A stretch of 64,000 nucleotides of DNA from Athripsodes cinereus (taxonomy: Eukaryota; Arthropoda; Insecta; Trichoptera; Leptoceridae): contig OX388307.1 of assembly GCA_947579605.1 (NCBI GenBank), positions 30,729,237 through 30,793,236 of the forward strand. Direction: 5' to 3'. Below the pieces are notes generated by a model, which saw only the letters and a list, made by a program, of their open reading frames with translations, did not search any database and was not told where the DNA came from. The stretch's first letter is position 1; each line of letters opens with the position of its first letter. Made by a program: the position numbers and the translations under genes. This document shows positions 51,201 through 63,200 of the stretch, in pieces.

Positions 51201-54200
51201 GTTTATTGTAAGTAGAATTTTTGACTAAACCAATCCAAAGATTTTTTTGGATGAACAATAAAATTTCTGGAAAATATTATTTAAAGAGAGAAAATATATT
51301 TTATACATGGTAAAATATTTTATTATAATGTTTATGAATGCTAACGAGAACATTATACTCGTAATGATTCACCTACTAAATGCCTAAAGATGAATGGTAT
51401 AAAATGAGGATTATTTAGATTTTCAGGTTTGCTGGAAGACTTTTTATGTACCTACACCTTTTGTGGAGATTAATTTTTGTAATGATATGTTTATTATTAT
51501 TACAAGATGACATTATTATACCTACGTACAAGACAAGTAATAGTTTCAATTCAGCGATGAGGTATGTCACTCAGAACATGATGAAATAGATTACAATCAT
51601 AAATTACACAATTCAATCTACAGAGGGCGAGATTATCGCTGTATTGCGATATTATATATCTTCCAACTAATCTGGATATTGTTTATTCTCAAGTAGGTAT
51701 GTAAGTATTGTATTATATGAAGTATATTTTATACCTACTTCAAATATAATACTTGGTATTAAATGTAAGACGAAATCTAACAACCCTACAAGTTCTGAAC
51801 ATGGAGGGGTCGAAGAATGAGAACCGCACTTTTTAGAAGGGGAGAGTCCAGAATCATTATGGATTACCTACTATACTGCACATACTATATTATAGCATGG
51901 GTGTACCTAACATTTTTTCTATGGGAGGGGCAGCAGCTAAGCCAATTGGTATAGAAATATGAAACTTTTCGTGATCCCCTCGTTTTTGTTATAGAATATC
52001 TTAGAACCAATAGGTAAGTCTGACAGCTATTAAATGTGTACACCTTTTTTTAAGGTCACACTCTTCACAATTTGGTAACTTTCCAGGCAAAATTTCTTCC
52101 TCCCTAACCGTCGCCAAATTTTCAATTTCATACGCGTAGGAATTTGAAATGCTTCACGTTCTTTTGTTTTTGATCAAAAATTTTAGAGTCACCTTTTATT
52201 TAGTCGCCTAGCTTTAAGAGAGGGGGCAGCTTCCAACTTCAATGAAAATTTTACTGTCCATGCGTGAATACTGATTTTGCCCACTTTACTAGCTGCTCTA
52301 TTTTACTCTTCCCCTCGATACGGCCATGTCCTTATGTAGGAGTATAAAGGATATAATACGATGTATGTTATTGTATTCGTTGTATTATGTGGGGCAGAAG
52401 GCGAGGGTGAAAGCCGAGTCTGAATATACAAACTTACCTGTTTGTTTCCTTTTTGAATTAAGGAAGGTAGAAAGAGGTCTTATGTGTATTAGTACCTACT
52501 ACTGAGATACCGATTTGGTAACACACTCGGATGGTTTTCAAAAGATTCTATTCCATACTTCTAATAATAATAATAATACGGTCATTTACTTACTGACAGA
52601 CAAAAGCCAAGTTATTTTAAAGGGTAACTTCTGAACCTAGAATAACTTGAATGAAATATAAAAATACTATTCACTGTGTCAGTGTTTAGGTAGTATCGAA
52701 ATTAATAAAACACTTGTTTTATTCATTTCGACATAAAAAATACCTGATTGCATATAAACATTGATTGCAAAAATATTAATTCTCTCGGAATTCAGGTTCA
52801 AAAATTAAAAATGACACAAAAGACAGTTGCTGTTTCAGTCCGAAGTATCTTGAGTATTGTACATTATACCCCCTATTCATCCGGCTCGAAGGACCATGTT
52901 GTCCAGCGACTATTGGTTCTTGGGACATGTGTTCGGGATTTGAGATTAAAAATGCGTTAAAATCGGAGAGAACCTAGTTTATTCACAAAGAATATTAAAT
53001 GACAAGAGACAAATTCATAGATTGGAAGAGTATATATATATTATAAATGTCACAAAAATATGACCAAGGACAATTGAAAGGAATCAAAGCCAATCCTTAA
53101 GGTGCCATGTACATGTTTTAACAGTGTTAGTAAAATAATACAATATTTAAAATACGATATGCAGTGGCGAAATCATCACTATCAAGTGATTTCTTCCAAC
53201 TAACCGCATTTTATCGCATAAATAAAATAAAAGTGATTAAGTTGTTAATAATCATCCGAAATTGTTTTTGACAATAATTTCTCGTTGATAAAACATGTGA
53301 GAAGTAAATGCAATTGGGTTGAAAAATGTAACATTTTGATATAAGGCGTCTCTTGACGTAGTTTAGTACCGCTTCATCATACAGAATAAACTATATTAGA
53401 TTGACAAACATATTATGAGAAAGAAAAACTTGGAATTATATATGATATTCCTTAAAATCAAGAACTCCCTTTTATTCAGGAATAAAAAAGGCAACAAAAT
53501 TTAATGAATTTCTTCACCCTTTGAGTGTTGATACTTAAAAAAGAAAACAGGGGAAACCGTAAAAATACGTAAAACTTTTCAGACATTATCTATGAAAACA
53601 AAAAAAAAGGTTAAGCATTGAAAAATTTGAAGGGGTTTAAATTAATGCAAAAAAATACTACATTTTTAACTTTTGAGGGTCGTGGCAAGTAGGTAGCTTT
53701 TCTCTATTATCATACCACTAAGTAAAGAAAATGCGCAAATATGGTTAGGTGTTATTTCTACGCATAAGACACATTTTACATTGAAAACACTATCTATCAG
53801 ACATCAGTGGACGTTGCGAATACTCAATGAGAATGTTTTGTTGTTGTTGACTGCTGACAGTACAGACAAGGCAATGAATCGAATATTTTTTACTTTTCTG
53901 TACTTGAAAAATTTGATGCTTTGCTGATTTTCTGTAACTTTATATGCACGGTCTGCTTTTGAGGGTGCATTACATGGATCAATAATAAAATATTATAAAC
54001 TATACATTTCTATATATTATATTAATCTTTGAGTATGGGGTTATCGCGTATCGAAATAGGTACTTAATTGAGAACTCGAATAAAAATAACATCTTTATCA
54101 TTCAGTCATCACACTTATTATCCAGATTATCTAAACTTTTGGCGATGATACCACCTTTAATTTAACATTTTCTTTATAACACAATCTAAACACGCCGTGC

Positions 54201-57200
54201 CTCTTTTGTCTAAATATCTAAGTACCTACTTTTGTTTACGGTCATGCTATAGGAACCTAGTAAAGGTTCACGCATAGATAAGTCATTTTCTGGAGTGAAT
54301 ATTTCCACATGGCTGGCTAAATACGACACTATTAGCCAAAATGTTATTAGGTAGGTATACGCAACACTGTCAGGGCTGAGTCTAGAGAATGATACCATCA
54401 TAACAGTCATTCATTACCAATTATCTGCAAGGGGAGCAGCCACAAAATATTATGTCCAAACCATTCACTTATGATATCAATCATAATTCTCTCCACTGTA
54501 AAAGATCCCGTGACTGTTGAGTTTTATTTTGAAGGAAAGGAGATTTTTAGTAAATAATTCCATTCGATTCTATTGAAAGTTGACATCAAATTTAATTAGA
54601 TTATATTAAACAATGTATCTCGTTTGGATACGACTCACAAAAGAGTTGGTAGATAAGTTAAATTTTGTAAAGCAATTTTATTTGAACATACTCACAATGT
54701 GTTACCTATTGTGCCACTAACTTTGAATCCGGTTTTTTTAAGAAAAATATACAATAGACGAGTTCAAATAGAGATTTTTGATTTTCCCAATGTCTAGAAA
54801 AGGCGGATATAGAATATATACAAACAAACATACACATTTACAAACAGACGAAATTATTTATTATTAGTGTTAGTACCCATAATACAAGATTAATATCTAG
54901 TTTGGGACTAGCTCGGTCTGTGTGAATTGTCTATACATAAAAAAAATACATTATACTACTACTACTATAGCATCACGGTATATCCCACAAGTGGGGTAGC
55001 CAACACACCAGCTGCATATAATAAACATGCAAGTTGTCCTCTCCGTGTCAATATAAAATACTTGTAAATAACATGTAAGCTATCATCTCCGTGGCAACAA
55101 AATATTAAGGCATTCAGGATGGGTGGCAAACCTCATCGCCGAATTTAAAATGTAAAATGTCTTCGTCCCTTTTCCTATCTATTCCTCTCCTTTGCACCTC
55201 CTCTTTTCCTTCTTTTTTTTCTTTTTAAAGTTACATGAAATCGGGTTAGTTGGAAGAAATCGCGCCTATGCAATAAACTCGCCCTCTGTATATTGATTGT
55301 ATGAATGTATTTTTGTGTAAATTTGCTTTTAATCAATGTACAGTAAAGAATAAATAAAATATATTTTTTTTCGAACACCTGCTTTTTACAGGACACTCGA
55401 AAACATACGGAGAAGAGTGGGAGACTAATTCTTTACCGGGCGCTCCACGGGATAACTCGGAAACTATTACGGCATATATGGACCAACTGAAGAGGGACAT
55501 GAACTGTGGCTCATACGTGGAGCTGAAAAGACTGGCTGAGAATAGGGACGAATGGAGAAGAAAAACCAAACTCGTTGCAGACCAATCCAATGGATTGTAA
55601 CTCATTATATAGGTATATAAAGCCAAAAACCATAAGCAAATCATTCTTGGAGTTGAATTAAATTTATAAAATAGTTCTCCATATCAAAATACAGTAATAA
55701 AATTTACCCTAATTAGGTACTATATAAATTTGATGTTTACATCAAATAATTGATAGTAAAGGTAGGTACACCAGGTGTGCACACGTAATTATAATAACAG
55801 GTGATAAAAAATAAAATTGTGTTACTAATTTCACGGTCGAGTGACATCACAAGTCTCAATTTCACTATTTGTATAAAGCGTTAATTTTAACCCCAACAAT
55901 TTTGTTGCACCGTTAACAGAATAATAATTATTTGTTTACAATTGTAATTAAGCCATATTAAGTAGGTAATGTACCGAAATAAAAGTTTGATTAAGAGTAA
56001 GGCCTGCTTATTACCATCTTTGAGGATATGAGTGAAGAAGAGACCGACCAAGAAATTAATTAATTTCACAGAATAATCACTTCTTCAAATATTTGAGCTT
56101 ATTCGAGAGGTGGTCGGTAGTGTAATGGTAGAGTTTCCGATTTTCAATCGAGAGAACCAGGTTCGATTCTTCACCTCCACGACACAAGTATGTTGCTTAC
56201 CGTTAGGGTGTTGGGAGTGTATTTGGGCTAATTACATAACCATTCGATGGTTTAAACCACAGAAGACACATGTCCACATTTGACAGTTTAGAGAAAACAG
56301 GTTTTGAAAATTTAAGATGTTCAATAAACTAATTAATTTTAAATTAATTCATAAGATGTACTTGATGGACATGTGCTTTTTAAGAATCAAGAAAGTTGAT
56401 ATAAATGCATTCTCAAATATCTTATGTGACATGTTACATCTGTGCACAAAAAATGTTAATTTAAGAATGGGTGGCATTTGGTTTTAGTTAAATATTTGGA
56501 TAATGATAAAAGTATTGTTTTGTAATCATGTACTCAGGACATAGATGATATTGTAAATGATCTTGTACATATATTAACTCATTTTACCTAAATAGTGGAC
56601 ATGTGTCTTTTGTGCTTTAAACCATCGAATATATATATTTTTAAATATTCGATCACAAATATGACAATTTGAAAAACCACCTTTTAATGTAGATACCATC
56701 GTGCATGGTGTACCATCGTTCACGGTATATTAAAAAGTATCAGAGCGCTTGAGAAGAAAAATAAATAATTATCACATTGGTGACTCATTACTCAGACCGG
56801 AAGTTTGTTTACCTTATAAAAGACTTGTCTATCAAAATGACCACCATATTATGAAATTAGCGTAAAATTAGGAGGAGTTTATTTCAAAGTAGGAGAAATC
56901 TCAAGTTCCTTAAATTACGTGTATTTGAAATGGGCTTATTTTGCATAAAATTGGAAGTAGTTTAATTTAAGTAGGAGGAGTCTCGAGTTCTTTAAAACCT
57001 TGGTGAAATGGGCGTATTTTGCGTAAAATTGCAAGTACAGTAGTTTAGTTTAAAGTGGGAGGAGTCTAACAGGAAAATGCTTCCCATCATTTTTTTTTTG
57101 ATTCATCAATTTCCACCATCCAATAAATTATTAATGCATGTATTATTATATTTTCAATCGAATTAAATATGTAGACAAAAACAATAAAATTCATAATCAA

Positions 57201-60200
57201 GTCAATGACTTTATCGTAGTGACGTGATGAATCACATCAAATGATCATGATTAATTGGGCGGAGCATGTGAAAATAGGTGGAGTTAACGATGGATATTTC
57301 TGTAATTTTATTCAAACCTTGATGGATAAATAAGTCGTTTACTAAAGTAGTATTTACTGTGAGAAAATTGATAATTTATTAGGTAAAGTCATGTAATCTT
57401 TTGTATCCGATCGTAAAATTAATACCCAATGAACTTGGTTGCGTTTGATGTACAAACTGTGAGAAAATGGGAGGATATTATTATTCACCCAAAAGACATT
57501 TACCATCTATAAGTAACCGGGCGATAAAGAACCATACATGCAGTTGTTATACAACGAAAGCCGAGACAGAAAAATTATGGAAAGAATTACTACTACGATA
57601 CCATCACTGAAAATCCCACAAGTGGGGTAGCCAGAGGACTAATTGCAAGAAATAAATATGGAGACTGTCTTCTTCGTGCCTATAAAAAAAACAAGACATT
57701 CAAGATGAGCGCATGCCTCATCACTGAATCGTAGAAGTTCATGGCTTTGTATGCAATGGCATTTGACAAGCTCCTGTCTTTTATAGGACACTCGTAAATT
57801 TACGGAAAAGAGTGGGAGACTTATGTTTTGTTGGGGACTCCATGGAGTTCAAAGAGGAGGTGGAAATAATCATCATCATCGCCCTCAACGCTCCTCTCGA
57901 GAGCACAGGGCAGAAACCAGCCTCCTCCATTCAGAGCGTCCCTGCGCCAATTGCGTCACCTCTTTCCACGACATTCCCTGCGCTCTGATATCGTTGTCAT
58001 AGGAACAGTGTATTGTGAAAGAGGGACGCCCGGGCAGACGGAACCCCTCCGGACGGAAGAACAGTGCTCTTTTTGACCAACTATCATTAGACATTCTCAA
58101 AACATGTCCCAGCCAGGATCATCGTCTCTCCTGTATTACGGAGATTACAGGTCTCTGTAGGGTGCGCCGGCGCACAGCATCATTTGTAACATGTTCATAC
58201 CATTTGACATCCAAAATCCTTCTAAGACACTTGTTTTCAAAGCTTAGTATCTTCCGCTCTTGAGCCTTGGTTAAGTGCCAAGACTCACAGCCATATAGAA
58301 GGATTGGGATGATGCACGCATTGAACAAGCGACATTTTGTCCTGATTCTGAGTCCAGACGCCTTCCAAACTTTGTTCATGTTATTGAAAGCCCCGCTAGC
58401 AGCTCCTATGCGGATTGGTTATTCCGGCCGGAGATCACCCTCTGGCGTTATGGTTGCTCCCAGGTACCTGAATTTGTTAACCTGAGATATCTGGGAATTA
58501 TCAACCATTAGTGGGGTGTGAGTACTCGTGCATGTACTATTACATACGTACTCCGTTTTACCAGCGTTGATACGAAGGCCAAGGCGTCTTGGTCTTGGAA
58601 ATAATACCGACTAGATATTCTTCTTATGACACACAATTCAATGGATTGGTCTGCAACAAGTTAATTTTTTTCTTTTCCTTTTTTCCCTATCGCCTGCCAG
58701 CCTTTCAGATCTTCAGATGGATCTATTGTATTACTAGGATGCTGTTTGCCAAGATATTGATTTGTGAAAAAAAAGTTCAATAATGGATCTAAAAAGGCTG
58801 AAGAATTATACGACTTAAAACATAGAAAGGAATTTACAGTTATCGTACAGATCGAGAATTAATAATTTATTGTCGTGTCATTTGTTCTTATCAAATAAGC
58901 TGAATAAAAAATTCAATTTATTCAGTCCATTTGATACCAACATTAAAAATTGTGGGAAGTCGCAAGTGATGTACAAACTGCAAATATTCAAACATTACCA
59001 GACCGTAGGTAAGTCGATATCTTCTGCACTTGAAAGGTTCAGTCGTTGTGAGAGGGTCGATACGAATGCAAGCGTCCCGACGAGGGTGAAAGTGTATAGC
59101 ATATACATACATAGTAGTAGTGCCTAGTGGAGGGCAGTCAGCCATCGCAGACTGAAGGGGAATAACTGCGTCCAAATTATCGCAATGCGGGAGGCTACAC
59201 TGACCTTGAATACTGTAGGTACTATAGAATTATGTCCCTAACAGACGAATTCACACAACATATTAATACTATCAGCATTAATCGTCGAAATGAAACATAT
59301 GGATTTAAGAATAAATTACATAAGCGCATGGATACAAAATAAATGTAATAAGGCATTATAATGGAACAGTTGGTGGTTGAACGATTATAATAGGATGAAT
59401 GTTAGAAATGAGTGATGCGAAAAGTGTTTAAAGTTTTAGAGAAATTTCTTGAAATTCAGATCACGAAGTTAGTTACAAAAGGGAAAAAAGTAAACTTCAG
59501 AAAAGGTGGATTATGATATATATTATTGTCATCGGTAAGATTTTGGCAAAAGTAGCCCTGGTCTAAAGGACGATATATAGATATAGAACAGCCCTGTACA
59601 GCGGTGAATAAAGAATTTTTAAGTTACGGATATTGTGAAAGGTTTATAAAAATATTTAAAAGTATAAGATAATAAAAAGAAACTTGTCAAGACTTCTAAA
59701 ATAATATAAATTGTTTGGCTACTCATTCATTTTGACTATATAAATTTTATTTTGTAAGGTAAACAAGAAACACCCTGAAAATATCAAAATGAACCTAAAC
59801 CACGTTGATTTATTGAAGAACCCATAAAATATTCTTTAAATGTTGGCAAAATACACAAACACAAGTAAAATTGGATGAATAAGTCATGCTCAATAAATTT
59901 GAACATTTCAATAAAAATTTCGAGGGTCGAAATAGGGAACTCATTGAGTTGGTAGGCCCCAATGTCAGATATCTGTCAAATATAGTTTTCTATGGAGGAA
60001 AATTGTTGCTACAATAATATTATTTGGATTTTTTGGCGAAATATTTCTTTTTTTTTATTTGCAAAAATAAAATCTAATTCGAATATAAACTAAAGGAAAT
60101 TTGTATTCGAAGTAGATTTTAGGCAAAAATAAAATCTACCTCGAATATAAACTTTAGGAAATTTGTAATCGAATTAGATTTTAATTTTGCCGGTTTTATT

Positions 60201-63200
60201 TTATTTTTGCTTATTTTATTTTTGCCGGCAAAAATAAAATAAAACCAGCAAAATAAAATCTAACTCGAATGTTAACTTTGCTGGTGTCGAAAAACTTGGT
60301 GCTCAAAAATAATTAAACGTGGTGACCAAAAAATAATTCTACATATGGCAACAATTTTGTGAATATTACTTTTCCTATGAAATCTCACATTTGACAACAG
60401 TGGGGCCTACCATCTCATATAGTGCCCGAAATAGTCTACTTACACAGAATGTAATACTTCATGTCGGCTATTTCATTATTAAATAAAGCAATTTACTCTT
60501 ACTAAAGTATTAATAAAATCGATAAAATCCATATACCACAAAATCAATGTGAGTTATTTGATTTGCGGAACATAATTATACAAAGGCCCCCTTCGCAAAT
60601 ATCCAAAAAGAGGGGTTCTCCGTTTTGAACCTGATGTTTCACCTTGCCAAACGCAATGTCGGGCGCGTGTTCATAGCGTCAATTTCAAATACACAAGTAA
60701 CTACAACATTATTTAATGTTTGATTACTGAAATGACTAATAATATTATAATTTTTAGGGGAGTTTTATTGATTCACGCATTTATTCCCAATACGACTTCT
60801 ATTTCACGTTCGCCATAATACTCTGTGCAAATGGAAAACGATTGGGAAATAAAGGTTAAGATACGTTTTGGGCCATTTTTTTTTAAATACACCGTTCCCA
60901 GGACATTCACATCAAAGCGTTAGAAATATATTAACAAGAAAATGATTTATTGTGCGTAGAATTGTTCTGAATGTTAAAGGTTTATTTACACTCCGTGTCT
61001 CTGAGAAAAGCGAAAGGATATGAAAAAAGGTAATTGAATGCGACGTTTTGAAAAATCACTATAAAACGTATAATTTTTAATAAATTATTTTACATATACT
61101 AAAATAATTGAAGTTCGTGAAAGTACGATTATTTATTTGCAAACAGCTTTTAAGCAATACAAATATACTATTTTTGTTTTATAATGTCAATTGTAGTATT
61201 TTCACATTTTATTAAAATGTACAGAAATAATACAAAAATATATATGAAAAGGGAAAAGGGAAGAAATGAAAAAAGGAAGGAATAATATAGATAAAAACCA
61301 GTATGCATACTATAAGAAAATAAGGTAGATGAAATTCAGTTTAATAAACTTCATTAGAAAGTGTTCGCATATTTTTCTTAAACAGAACTATTTGTCCACT
61401 GAGCAATATCCATTGTGGGAGACTTTTAATAAGTAAAAGGTCTCAGTTTTGAACTTAGTTGATAGATTTTGTTTATATGTTCTTCATTAGGGGCGTCCAG
61501 ACAGATGGATGAAAACGTCAATCAATCTTCAATCGTTCCGTGACAATTAGGAGCATTCTCCGAAGAAATATTCGAATGAATGCCTTCGTTACCTGTCCTT
61601 ATACGGGTTCTTCAGTCAGAGAATGCTCCGAATTGTCACCGAACGATTGAAGATTGATTGACGTTTTCATCCAGTTGTGTGGACGATGCCGTTCACTTGA
61701 CAGAGAAAGTATGAAGATGCTTACCTATTAGACGTATTCAAGCATTTATTCACTTCTATTCAATTAAATAATTTATTGCTGATGCGATAGAGAACAACTG
61801 ATGATTAAATTTCCGTATGAATCACACTCTCGAGTCGCATTTACACGTATACCTTACGTAGCAAAATTTTAGATACCCAACTGTGAAGAACATGTGTTTA
61901 TCTCCGCAAAGTGTATTCATTGTGATAAAGGGAATATGATGGTTTTAGATGCTTAATGATAGTTGACCAAAAAGAATAATCATTTCCATCCACAGGATAT
62001 CCAACGGACTGGACAATCCTCGGAGAGAACGTATTCAAAATTGTTTCTAGTCGAAAAAATATTGACAGAATATGAAGTTTTTTTTATTTTGACTATCGGA
62101 GATAAATCAGCCATTCGGAGAGCAAAACATATAAAAAAAGGCATCATTTATATGGTTCAGGAAACACGGTTGTCTGAAAACTGACAATGTCCTTCAAGTC
62201 ACAGTCTGACTAATCCAATAAACTGCTGGAGAAGTAAGCGTTAAGGGGTAAGATTTGAAGGGTCGCAATCACCACAATTGTATATAAATATTTCAGTCCA
62301 TTCACAAGTACGTATGTTTGTTTATAATTATTATCCAAATAGATACATTTATCAGACTATTGCCCTCTGTGCAAACTTGCATCCACCGAGCGTGTTCTTG
62401 GATTAAAAAGTGAACATATCGTATGTATATACATAGTAATGAAGATACTATGAAGGTACATAATATACAGTAATTTGAAAGCATTCCTTACAAAAATGTG
62501 ATATTTCTACTACTGCTTCAACTGTTGGGAAATATAGTGTTTGTTAATGCATTTTTTTTAGCTTTTTTACTTTTGTTTTTTTTTTAAATTATGTTATTTT
62601 TGTTAAATGTTTACATACATTTTATAAGTGTGAATGTATTTGTATGAATGGGTTGTACTGCGTGTGCGAGATTGTGACTTTTTCTGTGTTTGTTTTTGTA
62701 TATTATTGCTGAAGTGTGCACTGTTTGGATGTAAGACTGTTGGAATGTTATTATTGCTTATATATTTATATCTATACATGTCTTTCATCTGTTGTGTACC
62801 ATTAAATAAATAAATAAATATACCATCATGGTATATCCCACATGTGGGGTAGCCAGCAGTCCTCTCCATTCCAGTAAAACATTAAGTTTGGGTGGCAAAC
62901 CTCAATCTGAATTGTAGATGGTAACTGTTTTACAAGTGAGATTTTGCGAACACTTTACTTTTGCAGGACACTCGAAAACTTACAAAAAAAAAGAGTGGGA
63001 GAGCTGTTCTTAACCGAGGACTCCACGGAGTGATATTTCTGCCTCCGGTACTATCTCAAGGTTCGAGATATTTACCAATCTATTTAACTATCTATCTACA
63101 CTGTTCTCAGTTTTTCTCAACGTAATGTAACTAACAGACTAACTGGTCGTCTTCTTTGTGCCATAAAAAAAATAGTAAAGGTAGCATACCCGATTACTGA

